DNA from: Streptomyces thermodiastaticus
Lineage (GTDB): Bacteria > Actinomycetota > Actinomycetes > Streptomycetales > Streptomycetaceae
Length of the DNA: 64,000 bases
Assembly: GCF_014656135.1 (NCBI RefSeq)
Contig: NZ_BNBV01000026.1
Span: forward strand, 1-64,000
Direction: 5' to 3'
This document shows, piece after piece, positions 16,724 through 25,333 of this stretch (positions are counted from its first letter, which is position 1; every line of letters begins with the position of its first letter). The notes beneath the pieces were generated by a model. That model made no database searches, was not told the DNA's origin, and saw nothing but the letters and a program-made list of their open reading frames with translations. The position numbers were made by a program, and so were the translations under genes.

Positions 16724-17395
16724 TTGTCCCGCTTCGCGCTCCTGAAGGCAGTACTCGGCCCGGTCCTGCGCCTGATGTTCCGGCCTCGGGTGGAGGGCGC
16801 GGAGCACATCCCCGGTGACGGTCCGGTCATCCTGGCCGGCAACCATCTGACGTTCATCGACTCGATGATCCTGCCGCTGGTCTGCGACCGTCAGGTCTTC
16901 TTCATCGGCAAGGACGAGTACGTCACCGGCAAGGGGCTCAAGGGCCGGCTGATGGCATGGTTCTTCACCGGCGTCGGCATGATCCCGGTCGACCGCGACG
17001 GCGGCAAGGGCGGTGTGGCGGCGCTGATGACGGGCCGCCGGATCCTGGAGGAGGGCAAGGTCTTCGGCATCTACCCCGAGGGCACCCGCTCCCCCGACGG
17101 CCGCCTGTACCGGGGCCGCACCGGCATCGCGCGGCTGACGCTGATGACCGGCGCCCCGGTGGTGCCGTTCGCCATGATCGGCACGGACAAGATCCAGCCG
17201 GGCGGTGCGGGCATGCCGCGGCCGTGCCAGGTCACCGTCCGCTTCGGCAAGCCCATGGAGTTCTCCCGCTACGAGGGCATGGACCGCGACCGCTATGTGC
17301 TGCGGGCCGTGACCGACTCGGTGATGGCGGAGGTCATGCGGCTGTCCGGCCAGGAGTACGTGGACATGTACGCCACCAAGGCCAAGGCTGCCTGA
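16724..17395 (+). CDS. plsC: 1-acyl-sn-glycerol-3-phosphate acyltransferase (PlsC family)
   Basis: 223 residues. The acyltransferase motifs are clear: NHLTFID (HX4D), GMIPVDRDGG, YPEGTRSPDG and VVPFAMIGTDKI. It transfers an acyl chain to the 2-position of lysophosphatidate at the cytoplasmic membrane, making phosphatidate. The TTG start at 16724 has GGAGGG 5 bases upstream and begins exactly where the family begins; the open frame continues upstream with unlikely composition. It may be one of several paralogues, so the symbol is by family. It faces the aldo/keto reductase gene across a strong terminator. Confidence 0.9.
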   Translation: MSRFALLKAVLGPVLRLMFRPRVEGAEHIPGDGPVILAGNHLTFIDSMILPLVCDRQVFFIGKDEYVTGKGLKGRLMAWFFTGVGMIPVDRDGGKGGVAALMTGRRILEEGKVFGIYPEGTRSPDGRLYRGRTGIARLTLMTGAPVVPFAMIGTDKIQPGGAGMPRPCQVTVRFGKPMEFSRYEGMDRDRYVLRAVTDSVMAEVMRLSGQEYVDMYATKAKAA

Positions 17396-17430
17396 GGTCT
17401 TCCCGGTCCGGGCCGGGCCGGCTGTCGATC

Positions 17431-17470
17431 GTGGTCCCGTCCGGGGCGTGCGCGTCGCGGACGGGACCAC
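17431..17470. terminator. Bidirectional terminator between plsC and the aldo/keto reductase
   Basis: GTGGTCCCGTCCG / CGGACGGGACCAC, perfect 13-bp stem between convergent genes. Confidence 0.85.
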
Positions 17471-17521
17471 ACGTGCACCGGGACGAGGATCCGTACGGAA
17501 CGCGGGGCCGGCGCGTGCGGG

Positions 17522-18493
17522 TCAGTGCCAGGGCAGCTGTCCGCGCCGCGCCCAGTAGTCGCGGGGGTCCTCGGCGAGACGGGCGAGACGGTCGAGCCGG
17601 TCGTCGTCCAGGGCAACGGCGGCGGCGCTCAGATTGGACGTCAGCTGGGGGACGGTCGCCGCACCGGAGAGGACGACCCCGGCCCACGGGCGGCTGAGGA
17701 TCAGCGCCAGCGCGACCGCGTCGCAGCTGTGGCCGGTCTCCCGGGCGACGGCCCGGAGGGCCTCGGGCGCGTGCGGCCCGGCCAGGTGCCCGTTGGCCAT
17801 GCCCTCCTTGACGATCACGGTGAGCCCGGCGTCGTGCGCCTCGGCGAGCGCGTCGCCCGCGGAGGTCTCCAGGGCGTTGTAGGTGGACTGCACGGTGCGG
17901 AACAGCGGCGCGCCGTCCACGGTGACCTCCAGGGCGGCGCGGATCGCGTCGGCCTGGGCGGGACCACTGGTGGAGAAACCGATGGTGAGACCCTGTCCGG
18001 CCGCCTCGGCGAGGCGGGCGTGCAGCGCCCGGTCGGTCAGGGCCGGGCTGTCCGGGGTCACCGAGTGGATCTGGTACAGGTCGAGCCGGTCGCCGAGCAG
18101 GGCGGCGGTCTCGGCGCGCTGCCGCTCGTAGGTGGCCAGGCTGTGGTCCTTGACCTCGTGCCGTTCGGCGTCGGTGGTCCAGTTCGCGGTGTAGGTGTAG
18201 CCCCACTTGCTGCCGATCACCACGTCGTCGTACTCGGGGCGGGCGCGCAGCCAGTCGGCGAGGAACTCCTCGGCGCGGCCGTAGGAGCGGGCCGCGTCGA
18301 TGTAGCGGACGCCCTGCGCGTAGGCGGCGTCCAGCAGCTCGTGGGTGCGGGCGCGCAGGGCGTCGACGGTGCGCTCGGCCGGAAGGTCACGGTCCCGGCC
18401 GAGGTTGATGTATCCGGGGCGCCCGACGGCGGCGAGGCCGAGTCCGAGTCGGCTGGTGGGGGTGGCGGCTGCGGCGAGTCGGGCGAAGGGCAT
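17522..18493 (-). CDS. Aldo/keto reductase
   Basis: 323 residues, NADPH-dependent TIM-barrel oxidoreductase. The catalytic tetrad is recognisable: Asp and Tyr in YIDAARSYGRAEE, Lys in VVIGSKWG and His in LYQIHSV. The cofactor end is ILSRPWAGVVLSGAATVPQL. The physiological substrate is unknown. ATG at 18493 has CGGAG 7 bases upstream; a GTG 21 bases earlier is less likely. It lies 57 bases after the argH stop on the same strand with no evident terminator, so read-through from argH is possible, but nothing links it to arginine metabolism. Confidence 0.9.
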   Translation of the reverse strand: MPFARLAAAATPTSRLGLGLAAVGRPGYINLGRDRDLPAERTVDALRARTHELLDAAYAQGVRYIDAARSYGRAEEFLADWLRARPEYDDVVIGSKWGYTYTANWTTDAERHEVKDHSLATYERQRAETAALLGDRLDLYQIHSVTPDSPALTDRALHARLAEAAGQGLTIGFSTSGPAQADAIRAALEVTVDGAPLFRTVQSTYNALETSAGDALAEAHDAGLTVIVKEGMANGHLAGPHAPEALRAVARETGHSCDAVALALILSRPWAGVVLSGAATVPQLTSNLSAAAVALDDDRLDRLARLAEDPRDYWARRGQLPWH

Positions 18494-18549
18494 GGCGGGC
18501 TCCGTTCGGTTCACACGTGTGCCCCACGGTAACCCGCCGTGCCCGGGCG

Positions 18550-19977
18550 TCACTTCTTCGCGTCGGCCCACGCGTGCTGGGCGGCCACGTCCGCCTTGAC
18601 CTCCGCGAGCTGCACGGCGACCGCGCTGGGTGCGGTGCCGCCGCGGCCGTCGCGGGAAGCCAGGGCACCGGGCACGTCGAGGACGGTGCGGACCTCGGGC
18701 GTGAGATGGGCGGAGATCTTCGCGAACTGCTCGTCGGTCAGCTCGTCCAGTTCCTTGCCCTCGGCCTCGGCGACCTTGACGCACTCGCCGGCCACCTCGT
18801 GCGCGACCCGGAACGGCACGCCCTGTTTGACCAGCCACTCCGCGATGTCGGTGGCGAGGGAGAAACCGGCCGGGGCGAGCTCCTCCATGCGCTCGCGGTG
18901 CACGGTCAGCGTGGCGATCATCCCGGTGAAGGCGGGCAGCAGCACCTCCAGCTGGTCGCAGGAGTCGAAGACCGGCTCCTTGTCCTCCTGCAGGTCACGG
19001 TTGTAGGCCAGCGGCAGCGCCTTCAGGGTGGCCATCAGGCCGGTCAGGTTGCCGATCAGCCGGCCGGACTTGCCGCGCGCCAGCTCGGCGATGTCCGGGT
19101 TCTTCTTCTGCGGCATGATCGACGAGCCGGTGGAGAAGGCGTCGTGCAGGGTGACGAAGCCGAACTCCTTGGTGTTCCAGATGATGATCTCCTCGGCGAT
19201 CCGTGAGACGTCCACGCCGATCATCGCGGTGATGAAGGCGAACTCCGCGACGAAGTCCCGGGAGGCGGTGCCGTCGATGGAGTTGCCGACGCTGCCGCGT
19301 TCGAAGCCGAGGTCCCGGGCCACGGCCTCCGGGTCCAGGCCGAGGGAGGAGCCGGCCAGGGCGCCGGAGCCGTACGGGGACACGGCGGTGCGCTCGTCCC
19401 ACTGGCGCAGCCGCTCGGCGTCCCGGGACAGCGCCTGCACATGGGCGAGGACGTGGTGGGCGAAGAGCACCGGCTGGGCGTGCTGGAGGTGGGTGCGGCC
19501 GGGCATGGCCACGTCCGGGTGGGCCTCGGCCAGCCCGATCAGGGCGTCCTGCAGGTCCGCGATCAGTCCGCCGATGATCCGGGCGTGGTCGCGCAGGTAC
19601 ATCCGGAACAGGGTGGCGATCTGGTCGTTGCGGGAGCGGCCGGCGCGCAGCTTGCCGCCCAGCTCGGGGCCGAGGCGCTCCAGCAGGCCCCGTTCGAGGG
19701 CGGTGTGGACGTCCTCGTCGGCGACGGTGCCGGTGAACGCGCCGGAGGCGACGTCGGCCTCGAGCCGGTCGAGCCCGTCGAGCATCCTCGTCAGCTCGTC
19801 CTCGGTGAGGAGCCCCGCCGTGTGCAGCACCCGCGCGTGGGCGCGTGAGCCGGCGATGTCGTAGGGGGCGAGCCGCCAGTCGAAGTGGACGGACGCGGAC
19901 AGCTTCGCCAGGGCCTCGGCGGGTCCGTCGGCGAAGCGGCCGCCCCAGAGCCGTACGTCACCGCTGTTGCTGCTCAC
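18550..19977 (-). CDS. argH: Argininosuccinate lyase
   Basis: 475 residues, fumarase/aspartase superfamily. It splits argininosuccinate into arginine and fumarate, the last step of arginine synthesis. The signature GSSIMPQKKNPD holds the flexible catalytic loop; RLWGGRF at the N-terminus and AGRSRNDQ are also typical. GTG at 19977 is chosen because AGGAG lies 8 bases upstream, while a GTG nine bases earlier would sit on that site. It follows argG by 125 bp with a terminator hairpin between, so it may depend on partial read-through or its own promoter. Confidence 0.96.
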   Translation of the reverse strand: MSSNSGDVRLWGGRFADGPAEALAKLSASVHFDWRLAPYDIAGSRAHARVLHTAGLLTEDELTRMLDGLDRLEADVASGAFTGTVADEDVHTALERGLLERLGPELGGKLRAGRSRNDQIATLFRMYLRDHARIIGGLIADLQDALIGLAEAHPDVAMPGRTHLQHAQPVLFAHHVLAHVQALSRDAERLRQWDERTAVSPYGSGALAGSSLGLDPEAVARDLGFERGSVGNSIDGTASRDFVAEFAFITAMIGVDVSRIAEEIIIWNTKEFGFVTLHDAFSTGSSIMPQKKNPDIAELARGKSGRLIGNLTGLMATLKALPLAYNRDLQEDKEPVFDSCDQLEVLLPAFTGMIATLTVHRERMEELAPAGFSLATDIAEWLVKQGVPFRVAHEVAGECVKVAEAEGKELDELTDEQFAKISAHLTPEVRTVLDVPGALASRDGRGGTAPSAVAVQLAEVKADVAAQHAWADAKK

Positions 19978-20010
19978 TCGGGTCACTCCTAGGAAAGGTG
20001 CGGATGTGCC

Positions 20011-20046
20011 GCCGCCTCCCCGTCTGTTCGCAGGCGAGGAGGCGGC
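20011..20046 (-). terminator. Hairpin between argG and argH
   Basis: GCCGCCTCC / GGAGGCGGC, perfect 9-bp stem, 55 bases after the argG stop and before the argH ribosome site. Confidence 0.65.
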
Positions 20047-20101
20047 TGTCAGGCTGTGCCGTGAGGGGGAACCCCGTAGCCGGGCACGGGGGATGCGCGG
20101 G

Positions 20102-21295
20102 TCAGGCGAGGTCGCGCTTGGCCGCGATCTTGGACGACAGGCTGTAGATGTCGATGAAGCCCTTGGCGGCGGACTGGTCGAAGGTGTCGCCCGTGTCGTA
20201 GGTGGCCAGGTTGAAGTCGTACAGGGACTGCTCGGAGCGCCGGCCGGTGACGACCGCGCGGCCGCCGTGCAGGGTCATCCGGATGTCGCCGGAGACGTGC
20301 TCGTTGGCCTCCTCGATGAAGCCGTCCAGGGCGCGCTTGAGCGGGGAGAACCACTGGCCGTCGTAGACCAGTTCGCCCCAGCGCTGCTCGACCTGCCGCT
20401 TGTAGCGGGCCAGCTCGCGCTCGACGGTGACGTTCTCCAGCTCCTGGTGGGCGGTGATCAGGGCGATGGCGCCGGGCGCCTCGTAGACCTCGCGGGACTT
20501 GATGCCGACGAGACGGTCCTCGACCATGTCGATCCGGCCCACGCCCTGGGCACCGGCGCGCTCGTTGAGCTGCTGGACGGCCTGGAGGACGGTGACGGGC
20601 TTGCCGTCGATGGCGACCGGGACGCCCTTGTCGAAGGTGATGATCACCTCATCCGGCTCGCGCGGGGTGGCCGGGTTGGAGGTGTACTCGTAGATGTCCT
20701 CGATCGGGGCGTTCCAGATGTCCTCCAGGAAACCGGTCTCGATGGCCCGGCCGAAGACGTTCTGGTCGATCGAGTACGGGGACTTCTTGGTGGTCGCGAT
20801 GGGCAGGCCCTTGGCCTCGCAGAAGGCGATCGCCTTGTCGCGGGTCATGGCGTAGTCGCGGACCGGGGCGATGCACTTCAGGTCGGGGGCGAGGGCGACG
20901 ATGCCGGCCTCGAAGCGGACCTGGTCGTTGCCCTTGCCGGTGCAGCCGTGGGCGACGGTGGTGGCGCCGTGCTTCTTGGCGGCGGCGACCAGGTGCTTGA
21001 CGATGGCCGGCCGGGACAGCGCGGAGACCAGCGGGTAGCGGTCCATGTAGAGGGCGTTGGCCTTGATCGCCGGGAGGCAGTACTCGTCGGCGAACTCGTC
21101 CTTGGCGTCGGCGACCTCGGCCTCCACGGCACCGCAGGCGAGCGCGCGCTTGCGGATGACGTCCAGGTCCTCGCCGCCCTGGCCGACGTCGACCGCAACG
21201 GCGATGACCTCGGCGCCCGTCTCCTCGGCGATCCAGCCGATGGCGACGGAGGTGTCCAGACCGCCTGAGTAGGCGAGTACGACGCGCTCGGTCAC
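20102..21295 (-). CDS. argG: Argininosuccinate synthase
   Basis: 397 residues. It condenses citrulline and aspartate with ATP to give argininosuccinate. The N-type ATP pyrophosphatase P-loop is YSGGLDTS; HGCTGKGNDQVRFE and SPYSIDQNVFGR are family motifs. GTG at 21295 has GAGGAG a few bases upstream. The promoter region 21325-21360 carries ARG boxes overlapping a good -35/-10, so repression by ArgR with arginine is expected. Unusually for bacteria, but as in other Streptomyces, argG/argH stand apart from the argCJBDR operon, here only 220 bp from its end. Confidence 0.96.
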   Translation of the reverse strand: MTERVVLAYSGGLDTSVAIGWIAEETGAEVIAVAVDVGQGGEDLDVIRKRALACGAVEAEVADAKDEFADEYCLPAIKANALYMDRYPLVSALSRPAIVKHLVAAAKKHGATTVAHGCTGKGNDQVRFEAGIVALAPDLKCIAPVRDYAMTRDKAIAFCEAKGLPIATTKKSPYSIDQNVFGRAIETGFLEDIWNAPIEDIYEYTSNPATPREPDEVIITFDKGVPVAIDGKPVTVLQAVQQLNERAGAQGVGRIDMVEDRLVGIKSREVYEAPGAIALITAHQELENVTVERELARYKRQVEQRWGELVYDGQWFSPLKRALDGFIEEANEHVSGDIRMTLHGGRAVVTGRRSEQSLYDFNLATYDTGDTFDQSAAKGFIDIYSLSSKIAAKRDLA

Positions 21296-21324
21296 GGGTT
21301 TCTCCTCACACTGCATTCGCTGAC

Positions 21325-21360
21325 ATGCATGAGTATGCAGAACTCTGCATGGTTCGTCAA
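21325..21360 (-). promoter_or_regulatory. argG promoter with overlapping ArgR (ARG) boxes
   Basis: On the minus strand, -35 TTGACG (21360-21355) and -10 CATACT (21337-21332) are separated by 17 bases. The spacer and -10 are covered by a perfect 16-bp palindrome, ATGCAGAGTTCTGCAT (21335-21350), with further ATGCAT half-sites at 21325-21330. This arrangement would let ArgR block RNA polymerase directly. Confidence 0.8.
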
Positions 21361-21429
21361 TCCGCGCCGGTGACGCGTCGGCGCACGGGACGGCGCGGCG
21401 GGCGAACGGACGGCTCGGACCACGGAAAA

Positions 21430-21471
21430 CGCGCGGGCGGGCGTACCGCTCTCGGTACGCCCGCCCGCGCG
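21430..21471. terminator. 18-bp stem terminator after argR
   Basis: CGCGCGGGCGGGCGTACC and its exact complement enclose a 6-base loop, the longest perfect stem in the window. It ends transcription of argCJBDR 45 bases after argR and insulates argG. Confidence 0.9.
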
Positions 21472-21515
21472 TGAAGCCCGGCCGGCCGGGCCGCCTGTCT
21501 TCCGTTTCCCGGGGC

Positions 21516-22058
21516 TCAGTGTGCGTTCTGCGCCAGCCGCAGCAGATGGTCGGCCAGAGGCTGCCCTCCGGCCGGGTCCCGGCTGATCAGCAGCACGGTG
21601 TCGTCGCCGGCGATGGTGCCCAGGATGTCGTGCAGCTCGGCCTGGTCGATGGCCGAGGCGAGGAACTGCGCGGCTCCCGGCGGGGTCCGCAGCACCACGA
21701 GGTTGGCCGAGGCCTCCGCGGAGATCAGCAGCTCCTGCGAGAGCCGCCGCATCCGCTCCTCCTTGGCGGACTCCCCCAGCGGCGCGCGCGGGGTGCGGAA
21801 GCCGCCCTCGCTGGGCACCGCGTAGATGAGGTCGCCGTCGGTGTTGCGGATCTTCACCGCGTTCAGCTCGTCCAGGTCGCGGGAGAGTGTCGCCTGGGTG
21901 ACGCTCAGCCCGTCGTCGGCGAGCAGCTTGGCCAGCTGGCTCTGCGAGCGCACCGGCTGCCGGTTGAGGATGTCCACGATCCGGCGGTGGCGTGCGGTGC
22001 GGGTGTGCGGCACGGCCGGCCCGGCGGTGGCGTTCCCGTTGTCCTGCGCCTGGCTCAT
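21516..22058 (-). CDS. argR: Arginine repressor ArgR
   Basis: 180 residues. The N-terminal winged helix-turn-helix is RHRRIVDILNRQPVRSQSQL with LSVTQATLSRDL as the recognition part. The C-terminal domain binds arginine and forms hexamers (GTIAGDDTVLLI near 150). It represses arginine genes at ARG boxes when arginine is plentiful; such boxes lie before argC and argG. It is last in argCJBDR, 19 bp after argD, so it is auto-controlled through the argC promoter. Confidence 0.95.
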   Translation of the reverse strand: MSQAQDNGNATAGPAVPHTRTARHRRIVDILNRQPVRSQSQLAKLLADDGLSVTQATLSRDLDELNAVKIRNTDGDLIYAVPSEGGFRTPRAPLGESAKEERMRRLSQELLISAEASANLVVLRTPPGAAQFLASAIDQAELHDILGTIAGDDTVLLISRDPAGGQPLADHLLRLAQNAH

Positions 22059-22077
22059 CGTCGTCTCAGTCTCCGGC

Positions 22078-23280
22078 TCATCCGTCCCCTACGGCCTTGT
22101 CCAGAATGCCGGGCAGGGCTCCGAGGAAGGCGTCCACCGCGTCGTCGCCGAGGTTCAGCGGCGGCATCAGCCGGACGACGTCGGGGGCGGGCGCGTTCAC
22201 CAGGAAACCGGCATCCTGGGCCGCCTGCTGCACCGTCGGCGCGTGCGGCCCGGTGAGCACGATACCCAGGAGCAGTCCCGCACCCCGGACGCGGGAGACC
22301 AGCGGGTGCCCCAGCGCCGTCACGCCCTCGCGCAGCCGTTCGCCCTGGCGCTTGACGTTCTCCAGCAGTCCCTCGGCCTCGATGGTGTCCAGCACGGCCA
22401 GTCCGGCGGCGCAGGCCACCGGGTTGCCGCCGAAGGTGGTGCCGTGCTGGCCGGGCCCCATCAGGCCGGCGGCGCGGCCGAAGGCGACGGTGGCGCCGAG
22501 CGGCAGGCCGCCGCCGAGTCCCTTGGCGAGCGTGACGACGTCCGGGAGCACGCCCTCGTGGGCCTGGTAGGCGAACCAGTGCCCGGTGCGGCCCACGCCG
22601 GTCTGCACCTCGTCCAGGACGAGCAGGGCGCCGGTGGCGGCCGTGATCGCGCGGGCGGCCTTGAGGTAGCCGGGGGGCGGCGGCACCACGCCGTTCTCGC
22701 CCTGGATCGGCTCGATGATCACCAGGGCGGTCTCCTCGGTGACCGCGGCGGCCAGCGCCTGTGCGTCGCCGTAGGGGACGTGGGTGATCTCGCCGGGCAG
22801 CGGCAGGAACGGCTCCTGCTTGCCGGGCTGCCCGGTCAGCGCGAGCGCGCCCATGGTGCGGCCGTGGAAGCCGCCCTGAGTGGCGACCATGTGGCGGCGG
22901 CCGGTGAGCCGGCCGATCTTGAACGCGCCCTCGTTGGCCTCGGCACCGGAATTGCAGAAGAACACCCGGCCGTCCCGGCCGAACAGCTGCAGCAGCCGCT
23001 CGGCGAGCGCGACGGGCGGCTCGGCGATGAACAGGTTGGAGACGTGCCCGAGGGTGGAGATCTGCCGGGTCACCGCCTCGACGACGGCCGGGTGGGCGTG
23101 GCCGAGCGCGTTGACGGCGATGCCGCCCACGAAATCGAGGTACTCCTTGCCGTCGGCGCCCCACAGCCGGGCCCCCTCGCCGCGCACCAGGGGCAGCCGG
23201 GGCGTGCCGTAGGTGTTCATCAGCGCGCCCTGCCAGCGCGCGGTCAGGTCCTGGCCGGCACTCGTGTCCCGGTCGGTCAC
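22078..23280 (-). CDS. argD: Acetylornithine aminotransferase
   Basis: 400 residues, class III PLP aminotransferase. It makes N-acetylornithine from the semialdehyde using glutamate. Family motifs are FCNSGAEANEGAFK, GGFHGRTMGAL, LVLDEVQTGVGRTG and the PLP-binding Lys in TLAKGLGGGLP. The GTG start overlaps the argB stop by four bases (GTGA), showing translational coupling. The same fold also serves in lysine and ornithine metabolism, but operon position fixes the role. Confidence 0.95.
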   Translation of the reverse strand: MTDRDTSAGQDLTARWQGALMNTYGTPRLPLVRGEGARLWGADGKEYLDFVGGIAVNALGHAHPAVVEAVTRQISTLGHVSNLFIAEPPVALAERLLQLFGRDGRVFFCNSGAEANEGAFKIGRLTGRRHMVATQGGFHGRTMGALALTGQPGKQEPFLPLPGEITHVPYGDAQALAAAVTEETALVIIEPIQGENGVVPPPPGYLKAARAITAATGALLVLDEVQTGVGRTGHWFAYQAHEGVLPDVVTLAKGLGGGLPLGATVAFGRAAGLMGPGQHGTTFGGNPVACAAGLAVLDTIEAEGLLENVKRQGERLREGVTALGHPLVSRVRGAGLLLGIVLTGPHAPTVQQAAQDAGFLVNAPAPDVVRLMPPLNLGDDAVDAFLGALPGILDKAVGDG

Positions 23281-24185
23281 GACTCCCCCTCGGTGTCGTC
23301 GTCGGGCACGACCATGGTGCCGATGCCCTCGTCGGTGAAGATCTCCAGCAGGATCGAGTGCGGGACCCGGCCGTCGATGACGCGGGCCGTCTTCACTCCG
23401 CCCCGCACGGCGTGCAGGCAGCCCTCCATCTTGGGCACCATCCCGCTGGACAGCTCCGGCAGCAGTTTTTCCAGCTCGCTCGCGGTGAGGCGGCTGATCA
23501 CCTCGTCGGAGTCCGGCCAGTCCTCGTAGAGGCCCTCGACGTCGGTGAGGACCATGAGGGTCTCGGCGCCCAGTGCCGCAGCGAGTGCCGCAGCCGCCGT
23601 ATCAGCATTGACGTTGTAGACATGTCCGTCGTCCTCGGAACGGGCGATCGAGGAGACCACCGGGATGCGGCCGTCGGCGAGCAGCGCCTCGATCGCGCCG
23701 GTGTCGATCCGCGTGATCTCGCCGACCCGTCCGATGTCGACCGGTGCGCCGTCGATCTCGGGGGTGTGCTTGGTGGCGGTCATGGTGTGCGCGTCCTCGC
23801 CGGTGAGGCCGACGGCGAACGGGCCGTGCTGGTTGAGCAGCCCGACCAACTCCCGCTGCACCTGCCCGGCCAGCACCATCCGGACGACGTCCATGGCGTC
23901 CTCGGTGGTGACGCGCAGGCCCGCCTTGAACTCGCTGACGATGCCGTGCCGGTCCAGGGCGGCGCTGATCTGCGGGCCGCCGCCGTGCACCACGACGGGC
24001 TTGAGGCCGGCGTGCCGCAGGAACACCACGTCCTGGGCGAAGGCGGCCTTGAGGTCCTCGTCGACCATGGCGTTGCCGCCGAACTTGATGACGACGATCT
24101 TGCCGTGGTGCCGGGTCAGCCAGGGCAGCGCCTCGATGAGGATCTTCGCCTTGGGCAGTGCCGTGTGTTTACGGGTGGTGGTCAT
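23277..24185 (-). CDS. argB: Acetylglutamate kinase
   Basis: 302 residues, amino acid kinase family. It phosphorylates N-acetylglutamate with ATP. Nucleotide and substrate motifs include VIKFGGNAM, VVVHGGGPQIS, NVNADTAAAALA and the C-terminal GMVPKMEGC. The ~15-residue N-terminal helix before the kinase core is of the kind that allows hexamers inhibited by arginine, which is known for many acetylglutamate kinases; here it is an inference. ATG overlaps the argJ stop by four bases (ATGA). Confidence 0.95.
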   Translation of the reverse strand: MTTTRKHTALPKAKILIEALPWLTRHHGKIVVIKFGGNAMVDEDLKAAFAQDVVFLRHAGLKPVVVHGGGPQISAALDRHGIVSEFKAGLRVTTEDAMDVVRMVLAGQVQRELVGLLNQHGPFAVGLTGEDAHTMTATKHTPEIDGAPVDIGRVGEITRIDTGAIEALLADGRIPVVSSIARSEDDGHVYNVNADTAAAALAAALGAETLMVLTDVEGLYEDWPDSDEVISRLTASELEKLLPELSSGMVPKMEGCLHAVRGGVKTARVIDGRVPHSILLEIFTDEGIGTMVVPDDDTEGES

Positions 24186-25333
24186 GAGGAGTAGGCGCTG
24201 TTCTCGTGGACGTAGTCGGCGGTGAGGTCGTTGGTCCAGATGGTGGCGGTCTCGGACCCGGCGGCGAGGTCGGCGACGATGTGCACCTCGCGGTAGCGCA
24301 TGTCGACCTTCTCCCGATCCTCGCCGACCGAGCCGTTCTTGCAGACCCATACGCCGTTGATGGCGACGTTCAAGCGGTCGGGTTCGAAGACGGCGCTGGT
24401 GGTGCCGATCGCGGACAGCACCCGCCCCCAGTTGGGGTCCTCGCCGTGGACGGCGCACTTGAGCAGGTTGTTGCGGGCGATGGAGCGGCCCACCTCCACG
24501 GCGTCCGCCTCGCTCGCGGCGTTGATCACCTCGACCCTGATGTCCTTGCTGGCGCCCTCGGCGTCCCGGATCAGCTGCCGGCCGAGGTCGTCGCACACGG
24601 CCCGCACGGCCTCGGCGAACTCGGCGTACTCGGGGGTGATGCCGCTCTCGCCGGACGCGAGCAGCAGCACGGTGTCGTTGGTGGACATGCAGCCGTCGGA
24701 GTCGACGCGGTCGAAGGTGACCCGGGTGGCGGCGCGCAGCGCCCGGTCCAGGATCTCGCTGTCGACGTCGGCGTCCGTGGTGAGCACGACCAGCATGGTG
24801 GCCAGGCCCGGGGCGAGCATGCCCGCGCCCTTGGCCATGCCGCCGACGGTGAAGCCGTCCTGGGTGACGACGGCCGTCTTGTGCACGGTGTCGGTGGTCT
24901 TGATGGCGATGGCGGCCTTCTCGCCGCCGTGCTCGCTCAGGGCCGCGGCGGCCGTCTCCACACCGGGCAGGACCTTGTCCATCGGCAGCGGCACGCCGAT
25001 CAGCCCGGTGGAGCAGACGGCGACCTCGACGGCGCCGACGCCGAGCACCTCGGCCGCCTTCTCGGCGGTGGCGTGGGTGTCCTGGAAGCCCTTGGGGCCG
25101 GTGCAGGCGTTGGCGCCGCCGGAGTTGAGGACCACCGCGGTGAGCCGGCCCGTCTTGAGCACCTGCTCGGACCACAACACCGGCGCGGCCTTGACCCGGT
25201 TGGAGGTGAAAACGCCCGCGGCGGCGCGGCGGCGGCCGGTGTTGACCACGAGGGCCAGGTCCGGGTTGCCGTTGTCCTTGATCCCGGCAGCGATGCCCGC
25301 CGCCTGGAATCCCTTGGCTGCCGTGACGCTCAC
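24182..25333 (-). CDS. argJ: Bifunctional glutamate N-acetyltransferase / ornithine acetyltransferase
   Basis: 383 residues. ArgJ is made as a precursor that cuts itself before a catalytic Thr; the site is in GMLAPGLATML (cut before Thr). It transfers acetyl from N-acetylornithine to glutamate, recycling the acetyl group. Other conserved parts are NSGGANACTG, VCSTGLIG and SDGCMSTNDT. GTG at 25333 overlaps the argC stop by four bases. Whether the acetyl-CoA-dependent first step is also done by this protein cannot be judged from sequence alone. Confidence 0.95.
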   Translation of the reverse strand: MSVTAAKGFQAAGIAAGIKDNGNPDLALVVNTGRRRAAAGVFTSNRVKAAPVLWSEQVLKTGRLTAVVLNSGGANACTGPKGFQDTHATAEKAAEVLGVGAVEVAVCSTGLIGVPLPMDKVLPGVETAAAALSEHGGEKAAIAIKTTDTVHKTAVVTQDGFTVGGMAKGAGMLAPGLATMLVVLTTDADVDSEILDRALRAATRVTFDRVDSDGCMSTNDTVLLLASGESGITPEYAEFAEAVRAVCDDLGRQLIRDAEGASKDIRVEVINAASEADAVEVGRSIARNNLLKCAVHGEDPNWGRVLSAIGTTSAVFEPDRLNVAINGVWVCKNGSVGEDREKVDMRYREVHIVADLAAGSETATIWTNDLTADYVHENSAYSS